The position numbers were made by a program, and so were the translations under genes. Shown here piece after piece: positions 46,772 to 55,967 of a stretch of 64,000 nt of DNA. Location of the stretch: the NCBI GenBank assembly GCA_963662705.2, contig OY759767.1:992001-1056000 (forward strand), read 5' to 3'. Below the pieces are notes generated by a model, which saw only the letters and a list, made by a program, of their open reading frames with translations, did not search any database and was not told the origin of the DNA. Origin of the DNA: JAPPHA01 sp963662705. GTDB taxonomy: Bacteria; Pseudomonadota; Alphaproteobacteria; Rhodobacterales; Rhodobacteraceae. Position 1 is the first letter of the stretch; every line of letters starts with the position of its first letter.

Positions 46772-47069
46772 ATGACCGAAGAACTCAAAAACCATTGATC
46801 CGGCCGACCACCTGAAATCCGATCAGGCCATTGCCGATTTCATGCCCGCCTTCGAGACGAATGATCCAGCCTACGTGGCCCATGCCCTGGGTGTGGTTGC
46901 ACGTGCCAGAGGCATTACGGAAATCGCCCACCGGACCAGGCTTTCGCGCGAGCAGCTCTATCGTTCTTTCAGTTTCGAAGACAATCCCACCCTGCGCGCC
47001 ACCCTGGCAGTGACGGAAGCTCTCGGGGTCCGACTTTCCGCGAAACAGGCCGAAATCAGCAAGACATGA
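46772..47069 (+). pseudogene. HigA-like antidote gene with an N-terminal frameshift
   Basis: The ATG at 46772 starts MTEELKNH and stops at once. An extra A in the run at 46787-46791 separates it from the frame TIDPADHLKSDQAIADF, which then reads YVAHALGVVARARGITEIAH and LSREQLYRSFSFEDNPTLRA to 47069. A start at 46842 would give a 75-residue protein keeping the helix-turn-helix. Whether the toxin is still neutralised depends on that internal start or on slippage at the A run. Confidence 0.75.
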
Positions 47070-47089
47070 TCGGGAGAAGGGACGTAGGC

Positions 47090-47515
47090 TGAGAGGAACG
47101 GTAGTCTGTCATGAGGATCGATATTGATTGCTGCACCGGTAGATTGTCGTGAGGTGGACGTCGAATGTCCGTGTGACTGCGGAGATTGACGATCGACTTT
47201 CCGGTGTTGACAAGGTCGAGGACAAGCTTCTTCCGATCATCCTTAAGCTATTGAAGGCGGCCCGAACGCAACCCACGCCTGTATACCGGCGCTGTTTTCA
47301 TTCAGCACTTCGGTCATGCGAAGCAACTCGATCGTTGGGGGCGCCAGGCGATCGAATTTCGTGACAACGGCCATGTCATCCTTGCGGAGTCGTTCGAGCA
47401 TGGCCTCAAGCCTGGGGCGCCGACTTACCGTCCCGGAGACCTTCTCTTCGAAAAACATCCCGCGGCCGGCCTCGGCCAGCCTGGAAAACCGAATTTTTTT
47501 TGACTGCTCTCTCGT
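47090..47515 (-). pseudogene. Serine resolvase/invertase fragment
   Basis: The minus strand reads RFSRLAEAGRGMFFEEKVSG, PRLEAMLERLRKDDMAVVTK and FDRLAPPTIELLRM, the middle of a resolvase catalytic domain, then shifts frame. The downstream end resembles the remnant at 39787-40035. The nucleophile serine is missing. Confidence 0.65.
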
Positions 47516-47955
47516 GGAATCACGCGTATGGCCGATCTCCGTGCCGAGGCCTCCAGGGGTGTGCAAATCATTTTGCAGAACAATTTCGTTTCGCAGGTAT
47601 GTTGGATGACGAATTTCCCCTTTCTTTTCAGTGCAGCCCCGCGGGGTCGCAAAATCGGAAGTTTCGCGCACGATGCCGAACGAATCCCAGGCGAAATCGC
47701 CGACATCATCCAGCAGATGGGCCAGTTGCACGGCAAGCACGTTGATATCGGCGGAATGGCTGGCCATACGGATGGCGGGGACCGGACGAACTGTGCACCG
47801 CTGTCCCGGGGATGGAGGGCGCGGCGCGGTTTGGATCAGCGTGGAACCGGTATCGTCGGGGCGCGTTTCGTGCGACGTCGGTCGCGAGGTTCCTGACCGC
47901 GCAGGCGCGCGGCGGCCGGAAGTGCAACCGGGGGAGGTCTGCTGGGAGCGAGCGT

Positions 47956-48243
47956 ATGACCAAGTCGGAAAATGTCGGCGAGGCGGCCGCTCGAACCGGA
48001 TTTAACCGCACGGATGCGGCCGGCGCGGTGGATGCGGTGTTCGAGGCGGTCACGGAAGCGCTTGGTCCGCAGGAAGAGGTGAAGATGGCCGGCTTCGGCC
48101 AGTTCGCCACCCGCTCCCGGCTGGCCCGTACGGCGCGCAATCCGTGCACGGGTGAGGCTTTAGCGGTCGAGGCTTCAACCGCGCCGACGTTCAAGCCGGC
48201 GAGGGTGCTCCGCGAGGCCGTGAACGCCGACGTCACTTCGTGA
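47956..48243 (+). CDS. HU/IHF-family DNA-binding protein, second copy
   Basis: The 95-residue product begins MTKSENVGEAAARTGFNRTD and holds the conserved MAGFGQFATRSRLARTARNP and TGEALAVEASTAPTFKPARV. It is closer to classical HU than the one at 43072. The ATG at 47956 fits the family start. It lies just upstream of the HicAB remnant. Confidence 0.8.
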   Translation: MTKSENVGEAAARTGFNRTDAAGAVDAVFEAVTEALGPQEEVKMAGFGQFATRSRLARTARNPCTGEALAVEASTAPTFKPARVLREAVNADVTS

Positions 48244-48307
48244 GCCCGACGGGGCAAGCGGTGCTGGAGTGCGTATGTGCCAAAGTTGAAGTCCGTACCG
48301 AAAGCCC

Positions 48308-48498
48308 AAGGTCCGTAATGCAATCCGCCTCGTCGAACGTGACGGCTGGTCGCTGGTACGGGTCAAGGGCTGTCATCGCCAGTACCGGCATCCCGACAAG
48401 CCGGGGACTGTGACAATAGCCGGCAAGGCCAGCGACAACCTTCCCGCGGGCACCGCACCTGGGCCAGCATCCTGAAGCAGGCGGGACCGAAGAAGTGA
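48308..48498 (+). pseudogene. HicA-type toxin gene, broken by a 5-bp tandem duplication
   Basis: The frame reads KVRNAIRLVERDGWSLVRVK, GCHRQYRHPDKPGTVTIAGK and SDNLPAGT, a HicA mRNA interferase with its key His. The 5-bp sequence GCACC is then tandemly repeated (about 48449-48458), shifting the frame to a stop. Removing one copy gives TWASILKQAGPKK and a stop at 48498. No start codon stands at the expected place. Confidence 0.8.
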
Positions 48499-48500
48499 GG

Positions 48501-48719
48501 ATGGAGATGGAATACATGATTGTAATCGAGCAGGAGCCAGAGAACTATGCTGCCCACGTGCCCGATCTGCCCGGATGCGTGGCCCCGGGCTCAACCCGCG
48601 GCGAGGCCATCCGGGAATTCGGAACGGCGATCGCTCTGCACATAGAGAGCCTGCGCGAGCACGGTGAACCGGTTCCGGCTCCGCAATGCACGGCGGCGGT
48701 GGCGGAGGTCGCCGCCTGA
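48501..48719 (+). CDS. hicB: HicB-type antitoxin
   Basis: The 72-residue product contains IVIEQEPENYAAHVPDLPGC and TRGEAIREFGTAIALHIESL, the RNase-H-like HicB core that binds HicA. It lies 2 bases after the hicA stop. It seems intact and is now an orphan because hicA is broken. Confidence 0.8.
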   Translation: MEMEYMIVIEQEPENYAAHVPDLPGCVAPGSTRGEAIREFGTAIALHIESLREHGEPVPAPQCTAAVAEVAA

Positions 48720-49100
48720 ACGGTTAGTGGACAGGAGGCTGGAAAGCGTCTGCAATGGGCCGCGCAGGAACCGAACCCATGATCACCTGCGACGACGGTT
48801 CGGCGCGCACGGGAACGGTGGTGGCCTCCCTGTTCACTGTTGGGTGGTCCATGACTAACGATGGTTACAATCGACAATTCGGAACCGGGAGAGCGATGAC
48901 GAGATCCGGCTGGATCGACGATGAAGGCGACAGAGCATTTGAAGGAATGCCGTTCGAATCACCCGGTGCTGGACGCAAAGAGATTGAACCGCACCGTGCG
49001 ATCGGCCAGGAGCGCGATCTCCGGCACCCGGCCGGCGATGGCTTCTCCAGCAAACAGTTGAGGGCGTGGTCGAACATCCGGGTTTGCACGTCGAGGCTCA
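48720..49100. other. Stretch without a supported gene
   Basis: Short frames on both strands lack motifs or good starts. Confidence 0.4.
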
Positions 49101-49346
49101 TCAGCCCGTGCGCGACCGTGATGCAAACGAGGCCAGGATGTTGGGTTCACGCTCCATCAGCGGCGTGAAATCGGCCCTGTCGTTCGTCACCAGTACATAT
49201 CCGTCGGCGACCGCGCGCCGAACCAGAGCCCAGTCCTGCCGCGCCCTCAAGCCGAGCCAGGTGACGTGCGTCGACAGCGGATACCCCCGCTCTCGCGCGA
49301 TGACCGCCAGGCTGGGGCTCAGACATTCGTCGATCAGGAACTTCAC
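49101..49346 (-). CDS. DUF5615 PIN-like toxin
   Basis: The 81-residue product starts at GTG 49346 (MKFLIDECLSPSLAVIARER) and has HVTWLGLRARQDWALVRRAV and VLVTNDRADFTPLM. The acidic residues in FLIDE and TNDRADF fit a small PIN-like nuclease. It overlaps the antitoxin stop as GTGA, so the pair is co-translated. Confidence 0.8.
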   Translation of the reverse strand: MKFLIDECLSPSLAVIARERGYPLSTHVTWLGLRARQDWALVRRAVADGYVLVTNDRADFTPLMEREPNILASFASRSRTG

Positions 49347-49966
49347 CGCGGCCCGGATGGCGGGTCGAAGGCGACCTCGCCGGAGGAGGCCGGAACCCGG
49401 GCACGCCAGGCGGGCGCGATGCGGGGACGGCCCCGCCGGGGATAGGCGCGCGCGTAGCAGGCCGCCGCGTCGACTTGTGCCAGCGTGAGCCCGGGCCAAG
49501 CGTCGCGGATCGCCTCGACACTGTCGCCGTTGGCGAGCATCTCGGCGATGTCGTGAGCCGGAATGCGGGTCCCTTTCACGCAGGGCGTACCGGAAAGCAC
49601 GGCGTTGTCGGCGACGATCGTCTGCCGGGCCCGCTCCAGGTGGGACAGTCCTTGCCGTATCTCCTCCTTCATCGACCGTACGTCGACCGACACGTCGCGC
49701 ACGCAAGCCGATTCGGCCTCGGGGTGACCGAGCAGATAACGCACCAGCCGACGGCGCCCGTCGAGGGTTAGGATGGACGTCGTTTCGTGGGCGAGCTTCA
49801 GGCTCACGAGGCCATCGCAGTAGACGATGCGGGAGCCGTCGCGGAGCGCCGCGGCCGCGCCAAGTAGGCCCGCATCGATGATCCGATGGACCTGCCTGAG
49901 GGGTACGCCTGTGACGCAGGCTGCCTCGTTGGCAGACAATGTTGGGGATGAGATGGCTGCCGGCAT
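49343..49966 (-). CDS. DUF433 antitoxin with an N-terminal helix-turn-helix domain
   Basis: The 207-residue product has a DNA-binding N-terminal part (LSANEAACVTGVPLRQVHRI). The DUF433 domain (LSGTPCVKGTRIPAHDIAEM, then NGDSVEAIRDAWPGLTLAQV and ARAYPRRGRPR) lies at the C-terminus. The start at 49966 is preceded by GGAGGAAGG; the ATG at 49981 is less well placed. DUF433/DUF5615 is a known toxin-antitoxin pairing. This is the only undamaged pair in the cluster. Confidence 0.8.
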   Translation of the reverse strand: MPAAISSPTLSANEAACVTGVPLRQVHRIIDAGLLGAAAALRDGSRIVYCDGLVSLKLAHETTSILTLDGRRRLVRYLLGHPEAESACVRDVSVDVRSMKEEIRQGLSHLERARQTIVADNAVLSGTPCVKGTRIPAHDIAEMLANGDSVEAIRDAWPGLTLAQVDAAACYARAYPRRGRPRIAPAWRARVPASSGEVAFDPPSGPR

Positions 49967-50124
49967 TAATCCTTCCTCCATTTGGAAAAGAATATAAGGG
50001 TGACGCGACCAGAATGCCAGCGAAGACCCGCTACTCATCGGGGCCGGGAGCGCGAGAGCGAAATTGCAAGCATTGCGCAATGCTGCTATTTCGGCGCGGG
50101 CCCTTGGATTGAGGTGAACCGCAC

Positions 50125-50459
50125 AGGCCACGCAAGAGCATGGCGTTGCGCCCGAGGCGGTCGAGCTTGGTGACGACCTCACCAGTGTGGCGGGCAAGCT
50201 CACCATGGACGTGATCAATGCGGTGGCGGAATTCGAGCGGGATCTCCTCGCAGAGCGCACCCAGGCTGGCCTTCGCCCCGCCACGGCCCAGGGAAGGAAA
50301 CCCGGCCGGCCGGCCGCATTGCCTTTCCGGCGAGGAGCGGCAGGCGGTGCTCGAACTCCTTGCAACCGGCGTCAGCAACTCCTCGCTCGCCCGGAAGTTC
50401 GACACCAGCCTCCAGGCCATCTTGCGCGTGAGGGACGGGGTTCCTGCTGGCCAAAGCTG
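50125..50459 (+). pseudogene. Serine resolvase remnant with an internal inversion
   Basis: Plus strand from about 50187 reads AGKLTMDVINAVAEFERDLL and AERTQAGL, then in another frame LSGEERQAVLELLATGVSNS and SLARKFDTS, the C-terminal half of a resolvase. The adjoining codons VVTKLDRLGRNAMLLRG, which belong just upstream in this family, lie on the minus strand (about 50180-50128). The gene was inverted at about 50185 as well as frameshifted. Confidence 0.6.
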
Positions 50460-51262
50460 ATCCCGACAAAAACAGTTTCCTGATCATGTTTATTCCTCCG
50501 GCACCAGGGACTGGAAGGCCTTGGCGCGCGTTCCCGGGAAATCCGATGTCAGCCCAAAAGGGAAAAGCTGCCGTGTTGAACGGTGACTTGGTTTGAGAAA
50601 CAACGATCAGAGGCTGGAAATTTCAACCAGAACCCGCGCGACAAAGTTGACGGGTGTTGCGGCACGGCTTCGGAGTGTCGCAAGGGGCGGTGTTCCTGCT
50701 TGCTCCACCGACCTGAATGACGCCTCGGGGCCTTTTCGCTTGCCTCGATGTCTGCCGGATCCTGGCGGTTCGCGGCAAAAGTTGGCCGCCGCTGACCAGG
50801 ATTCTGGCTGCCCATGCACCGAACGCATGGCTGGATGGCCGAGTGTTTTCCGCTGAATACCTGGTTCCGCGCAACGGTTATGGTGGAGTGCCCCAAACCA
50901 AAAAAACAAGAAAAAAGCTCCGAAATCGGGGCAAGAAAGGAACACTCCGATGCAGAACCTACAGGCTGAATCCTCCCTTGCCAATACAACCCGTGGGGCG
51001 GCTACGGACTGGTCTTGGACATTCTCCGCGACCTGGCCAGAAATGATGTCCGTGTTCACGAGCATGAGTCGTCCCCAGCACTTCTCTCGGCCGCACAATC
51101 CGGAACATTTCTGGAAGTCTTGACCGCAGAACAGGTACCGGTGATAGGGTAGTTCCCTACCGCCTTGGCGAATAGGCAGGAACTCTTTCTCTTGGTGAAC
51201 GAAGTTGGCAATGGCCCGGTACCAGCCGGAGTCATCGCTCAATGCTGTAAGAAGGAACCGTC
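50460..51262. other. Stretch without a supported gene
   Basis: Long frames on the minus strand (for example 51242-50607) have no recognisable motif and unusual composition, so I do not call them. It should contain the promoter of the gene at 51263. Confidence 0.4.
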
Positions 51263-51748
51263 ATGCGCAAAGAAGTTCTCAGGATATGGGCTCGCCTGAA
51301 CGAGTTGATTGAGGATTACAACGGTCTCGAAGCGTACCTGGGTGAGAGTTTTTGCGAAGATGAACTCGGCATGGTTCGAACCGCAAATGGGTCAAAAGAC
51401 ATTGACGGTCACGTGAACGGGACCCCGGTGCAGGTAAAATTCAAGTGGGTCACGAGGGAAAACCTGAACACCCGATACATTCAGATCAAGCCTGAAGCGG
51501 ACTTTGGCGCAATGATCATAACTTACGCTCATCCGGAAGGCATTGATGTAGAGTTGTTTGGCGTATGGTCCAAGCAGCAGGTCATGTCTGTAGGGAAGAA
51601 GCGCTCGTCAGGATACCTGAGAGTCAACTTGAAGGATCTTGGCCCGTTATCTCAGTATGACCTGAAAGCCAGGAATTCCTGTTGGTTGGCGAAGATTATG
51701 GAAATCCAAATGAATCCGAACAAGACGACGGTCTTGGCGGCCATATGA
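51263..51748 (+). CDS. PD-(D/E)XK-like small protein, second example
   Basis: The 161-residue product has NGSKDIDGHVNGTPVQVKFK at about 42-61, the same Asp, then Gln-x-Lys layout as the protein at 16164, followed by FGAMIITYAHPEGIDVELFG. AAGGAA precedes the ATG. It overlaps the next gene by 4 bases. It may be a nuclease or DNA-end-binding protein. I do not recognise the exact family. Confidence 0.55.
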   Translation: MRKEVLRIWARLNELIEDYNGLEAYLGESFCEDELGMVRTANGSKDIDGHVNGTPVQVKFKWVTRENLNTRYIQIKPEADFGAMIITYAHPEGIDVELFGVWSKQQVMSVGKKRSSGYLRVNLKDLGPLSQYDLKARNSCWLAKIMEIQMNPNKTTVLAAI

Positions 51749-52296
51749 CTGTCAGAAAATCAGGAGATGAACGGAGCGTCGGCCAACGGTTGTGGGACTC
51801 GTGGATCAACGGTGGCGCCTCCGACTGCGAAAACGCAGAGGACTGGTACAATGACGACACCAAGCTGACGGCGAAGGAATGGGCATTCCTTCCCGTTACA
51901 TTCTTGATCATCTGCCTCTTCGCGCAGGGTATCTCTCTGCTGGAATTAGCTTACCGAACCGTTGCGTGCAGTTTGCCGCTGTCATTTGATGGTTGCCTGC
52001 GAGCTCTCGTTCGCGCGGAATCCGATCGGGTTTCCGGCAATGAGTTCCCGAACCGTCGTAATCGGAACCGCCCGCAACAATCCGGAGTTGCTTTGTGCAA
52101 CAGCTACCCGCCCTTGACCGACCCCGGCGAAGACGTCGATGGGCGTAGTCACGTATCCGGAAATCACCCCTGCGATTTTCCATCGACACTCTGCCCGACC
52201 CGGGGCCGAAATGGGCTGAAAGATGACTGGTCCCCCACTGAATCCCCGATTGCTTTGCCCGTCTACCCACGAGGATCGCCGAAATCACCGGGGTGA
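51745..52296 (+). CDS. Small membrane protein, probably 3'-truncated
   Basis: The start overlaps the upstream stop (ATGA). The product reads MTVRKSGDERSVGQRLWDSW, an acidic stretch and one membrane segment (FLPVTFLIICLFAQGISLLE) at about 52-71. Beyond about 51960 the frame runs antisense through a protease fragment and looks non-native. The two-gene arrangement suggests a nuclease-like protein with a membrane partner. Confidence 0.4.
   Translation: MTVRKSGDERSVGQRLWDSWINGGASDCENAEDWYNDDTKLTAKEWAFLPVTFLIICLFAQGISLLELAYRTVACSLPLSFDGCLRALVRAESDRVSGNEFPNRRNRNRPQQSGVALCNSYPPLTDPGEDVDGRSHVSGNHPCDFPSTLCPTRGRNGLKDDWSPTESPIALPVYPRGSPKSPG
51982..52275 (-). pseudogene. C-terminal half of a trypsin-like serine protease, cut by the IS110 remnant
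   Basis: From the IS110 junction the minus strand reads GQSNRGFSGGPVIFQPI, which holds the active-site Ser motif (Gly-x-Ser-Gly-Gly-Pro), then GVISGYVTTPIDVF and TTVRELIAGNPIGFRA, with a natural stop at 51982. The His and Asp of the triad lie in the missing N-terminal half. Confidence 0.6.
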
Positions 52297-53075
52297 CGGG
52301 ACTGAGGATCCTGCGGGCGATCATTGATGGCGAGCGTGATCCGCACCGCCTTGCGGAATTTTGCGACGGGCGGATCAAGGCCAGCGTCGAAACGATCGCG
52401 GTAATGCTACAGTGCACAGGGCGCGAGGAGCACCTGTTTGCGCTGACGCAGGCGATGCAACGCTTCGACTTCTTCACCAAACAGTTCGAGACGTCCGAGA
52501 CGCAGATCGACAGCCTGACGCCTCTGGATGGTGGTTCGGACGGCGATCTGTCACCCCCGAATCTCCGGACGCTCCGCGTTTCGGGCGCAGCGCGTCGAAG
52601 GCCCCCTGAACAAGCATGCCAGGCGGACTGAAATGGAAAGAGCAACGGCCGAGGCGTTGCACGGGATGATGGGCGTCGACCTGACCGCGATCCCGACCAT
52701 CGGCGTAAACACAGCGCTTACGATTGCCTCGGAGATCGGTCCGGACTTCTCGGTCTTCCCGTCCGCGCAGCACTTCTGCTCGTGGCTGGGATTGGCGCCG
52801 GGAACCCGCGTCAGTGTTGGCAAGCCCCTGCCAGGACGCGCGCCAAAGGTGGTCAACAAGGTCGCGCAATCCTTGCGCATGGCTGCCATGACGGCCCGCA
52901 GGAGCCAGACATTCATCGGTGCCGGGCACCATGCGCGCCTCGCACGAAAGGACGCGCCAATCGCGATCACCGCAACCGCACGGGAGCTTGCCAGCCTGAT
53001 CTATACCCTGATCACCCGCGGTGAGGAATATGTGGAACGCGGGACCGAATCCTATGAGCAGCGCCGCGTCAACGA
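52276..53075 (+). pseudogene. Truncated IS110-family transposase
   Basis: The sequence is a close relative of 18074-18870 in the intact IS110 gene, starting at the codons for ITGVTGLRILRAIIDGERD. The frame shifts near 52570 (SDGDLSPPNLRTL versus MERATAEALHGMMGVDLTAI). The whole DEDD part is missing. The C-terminal domain still reads FCSWLGLAPGTRVSVGK. Confidence 0.9.
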
Positions 53076-53252
53076 TGATAGCCGGGACGCATTGCGCGAA
53101 TGGGAAAGCTTACTGAAGTATTTTGTGAAAAACGGCACGCCTGACTGCCCGAATGGTTCGAGAACCCGTGCGAGGATCTCGCGGAGGAGCACGGGTTGGC
53201 CGACTGCCATCGCACTTTTCCTGTACGTGTTTCAGTGCCTGATGGCTTCGGG
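53076..53252. other. Short intergenic stretch at the end of the opp operon
   Basis: No gene; likely the 3' end region of the leftward opp operon. Confidence 0.4.
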
Positions 53253-55061
53253 TTAGGAAATTCTGTGGGCCCGTTCATCGAGCGGATCGTGCTCGGCCAC
53301 GAAATGTCCTGGTGCGACTTCCTCAAGCCGCGGTGTATAGTCGGTCTCTCCCGCCCTGATGCGAGTTTGCAGGAACTTCAACCTCGCCTCGGGCTCAAAT
53401 ACGGAGGGAAGTTCACCCAACCTGATGCGCTTGCGACCGCGCTCGATCTTCGGATCGGGTACCGGCACAGCGGAAATCAGCGTTCGTGTATATGGGTGGC
53501 GGGGATCTTCAAAGAGGGTGTCGCAACTGGCGAGTTCCACCACTCGCCCGAGATACAATACCATGATCCGGTCGGCGATCTCCCGGACAACCGAGAGATC
53601 GTGGCTGATGAAAATCATCGAAAGCCCATATTCCGTGCGCAATTCTTTCAGCAGGGTCAGAATCTGGGCTTGTACAGAAACGTCGAGTGCCGAAACTGCT
53701 TCATCGCAGACTACCAGCCGTGGCGATGTGATCATGGCGCGGGCGATGCCAACGCGCTGGTTTTGCCCGCCGCTCAGTTCATGTGGGAAACGATTCGTCA
53801 ATTGTCGCGAGAGGCCGACCCTTTCCATCATTTCCGAGACGAGGCGTTTTCGCTCGGAAGACGAGAGTTCGGGCCGGTGCGTCCCGAGCGGTTCGGCGAT
53901 GGAGGCTGACACCGTCATGCGCGGATCGAGACTGGCAAGTGGGTCCTGAAAGACGATCTGAAGGTCCTTGCGGTGTTTTTTCAAGGCGTGTGCCTTGAGC
54001 CCGGTGAGGTCATGGCCGAGCCAGAAAACGCGCCCGCCCCTGGTTGCAACCAGCTGCAGGATCGCTCGTGCCAATGTAGATTTTCCGCAACCCGACTCGC
54101 CGACCAGTCCCAGCGTTTCGCCCTCGGCCACGTCGAGACTGACGCCGTCAACGGCGCACAGTTCGGCCGTCCTTCCGAACAGCCCGCCCTGCACGCGGAT
54201 CTTGAAGCCGACTTCGATATCTTCGGCGCGCAGGAGGGTCCGTGATGACCCGGAAGGCCGGATGCGTGGTGCGACAGGATCAAACCGGGGTATCGCCGCA
54301 AGCAGCGTGCGCGTATAGGCGTGCCGGGGGCGGGTGAAGATCGCATCCGTGGTTCCGTTTTCCACGAAGGAACCGTTCCGCATGACCTCGATGTGGTCGC
54401 ACATGCGCGCAACGATACCCATGTCGTGCGTGATAAGCGCAACCGCCATGCCCTCGCTCGCCTGGAGTTCGGCGATGAGGTCGAGAATGTCTGCCTGTAC
54501 GGTTACGTCGAGCGCAGTCGTCGGTTCATCGGCGATCAGGAGCTTTGGCGAAAGCAGCATGGCCATGGCAATCATCACGCGCTGGCGCTGTCCGCCAGAG
54601 AGCTCGTGTGGAAACTGCCGTAGCCGCCTTGCGGCATCCGGCATGCGCACCTTGTCCAACCATTCAAGGCAGCACCGCCTGACCTCCGCGCCCCTCCGGG
54701 CGGAATGGGTCCGCACCACTTCCGCCAATTGATCACCGATTCTCATTTGCGGGGTCAATGCGGTCAGTGGATCCTGAAAGATCATCGTCATCTCGCTCCC
54801 GCGGATCCGGTTCAGCCGTTCCGGGGCGAGTCCGAGAATTTCCCGCCCCTCCAGTTTTATCGAACCCGTCGCGCATCCATTGCGGGAAAGCAGCCCCATG
54901 GCGGCGAGGAAGGTCTGACTCTTGCCTGAACCGCTCTCGCCGACAACCCCGAGGCACTTGCCGGGTGGAATGGACAACGAGATGTTCCTTACCGCCTCGA
55001 CGCGGCCGTCCGGCGTATTGAAGTTCACCGAAAGGTTCCGGATGGCGAACAGCGCCATCAA
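53253..55061 (-). CDS. Fused dual ATPase of an oligopeptide ABC transporter (OppD-OppF type)
   Basis: The 602-residue product contains two complete ABC domains. The first (about 5-250) has GESGSGKSQTF (Walker A), LSGGQRQRVMIAMAM (signature) and LLIADEPTTALD (Walker B). The second (about 280-560) has GESGCGKSTL, LSGGQNQRVGIARAM and LVVCDEAVSALD. Both end with the peptide-transporter C-terminal motif (RHAYTRTLLAAIP and RHPYTRTLISAVP). It would drive import by the permeases encoded upstream. Its start overlaps the oppC stop. Confidence 0.92.
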   Translation of the reverse strand: MMALFAIRNLSVNFNTPDGRVEAVRNISLSIPPGKCLGVVGESGSGKSQTFLAAMGLLSRNGCATGSIKLEGREILGLAPERLNRIRGSEMTMIFQDPLTALTPQMRIGDQLAEVVRTHSARRGAEVRRCCLEWLDKVRMPDAARRLRQFPHELSGGQRQRVMIAMAMLLSPKLLIADEPTTALDVTVQADILDLIAELQASEGMAVALITHDMGIVARMCDHIEVMRNGSFVENGTTDAIFTRPRHAYTRTLLAAIPRFDPVAPRIRPSGSSRTLLRAEDIEVGFKIRVQGGLFGRTAELCAVDGVSLDVAEGETLGLVGESGCGKSTLARAILQLVATRGGRVFWLGHDLTGLKAHALKKHRKDLQIVFQDPLASLDPRMTVSASIAEPLGTHRPELSSSERKRLVSEMMERVGLSRQLTNRFPHELSGGQNQRVGIARAMITSPRLVVCDEAVSALDVSVQAQILTLLKELRTEYGLSMIFISHDLSVVREIADRIMVLYLGRVVELASCDTLFEDPRHPYTRTLISAVPVPDPKIERGRKRIRLGELPSVFEPEARLKFLQTRIRAGETDYTPRLEEVAPGHFVAEHDPLDERAHRIS

Positions 55062-55963
55062 CTGTCCTTCGGATCGAACGCGTCACGCAGGCCGTCACCG
55101 ATGAAATATAGCGTGATGATGGTCAGCAGGAAGAACAGCAGCGGATACAGCAGTTGCCAGGATGTGCCATAACCCATCGTCCCGGCCCCCTCCGCGATCA
55201 GCGCGCCGAGTGACGTGTTGGGTTCCTGTATGCCGAGACCGAGAAACGAAATGAAGGACTCGGCCAGGATCATCTCCGGCACCAACAGCGATGCGTAGAC
55301 GATGACGACACCCAAGAGGTTGGGCAGGATGTGCCGCCAGACGATCATGGTGCCTGATACACCGGTGGCCCGGGCCGCTTCGATGAACTCCCTGGTCCGT
55401 AGACTGAGAGTCTGGCCCCGGACCACGCGGGACATCGTCAGCCAGCCGGTCAACCCCAGCCCGATGAACAGCATCAACAGTGACCGTTCGAAGATCACCA
55501 TCAGGATGATAATGACCAGCGTCGAGGGAATCGCCAGCAGGACGTCGACCTTGCGCATCATCAGATCATCGATCCGGCCCCCGACATAGCCGGCCACGGC
55601 GCCATAGGCGGTGCCGACAACCAGTGCCACGGCGGCGCCCACGAAGCCAACCGCAAGCGATGTTCGTGTGCCCTGGAGCGTGCGTGAATAGAGATCGCGT
55701 CCCAGGTCATCGGTTCCAAAGTAATGCCCGCTCGCCAGAGAAGGCGTGCCGAGGGTGCGGATGTCACCGATGGCCGTCCAGTCAATTTCCTCGTAATCCC
55801 ATTGCGCAAGGAACGGACCCAAGGTCACGAAGATCACGAGCAGACCCAGAAGGCAGGTCGCCCCCACCGCGGCCCTGTTGCGCAGGAACCGGAGCGCGGC
55901 GTGCTCGAGGAGCGAACGTCCCCTTGGTTCCTGTTCGGGTTTCGAACCGGCGCGTGCAACCAT
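55058..55963 (-). CDS. oppC: Oligopeptide ABC transporter permease OppC
   Basis: The 301-residue product has the OppC layout: a cytoplasmic start, a first membrane segment (VGATCLLGLLVIFVTLGPF), a periplasmic loop with FGTDDLGRDLYSRTLQGTRT, then five segments and the EAA loop (EAARATGVSGTMIVWRHILP). It follows oppB by 4 bases and overlaps the ATPase gene by 4. Confidence 0.92.
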   Translation of the reverse strand: MVARAGSKPEQEPRGRSLLEHAALRFLRNRAAVGATCLLGLLVIFVTLGPFLAQWDYEEIDWTAIGDIRTLGTPSLASGHYFGTDDLGRDLYSRTLQGTRTSLAVGFVGAAVALVVGTAYGAVAGYVGGRIDDLMMRKVDVLLAIPSTLVIIILMVIFERSLLMLFIGLGLTGWLTMSRVVRGQTLSLRTREFIEAARATGVSGTMIVWRHILPNLLGVVIVYASLLVPEMILAESFISFLGLGIQEPNTSLGALIAEGAGTMGYGTSWQLLYPLLFFLLTIITLYFIGDGLRDAFDPKDS

Positions 55964-55967
55964 GGAT

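Noticed and set aside
50607..51242. 211-codon minus-strand frame
   Set aside because: No domain, odd composition and no good ribosome-binding site; it overlaps other frames of equal quality.
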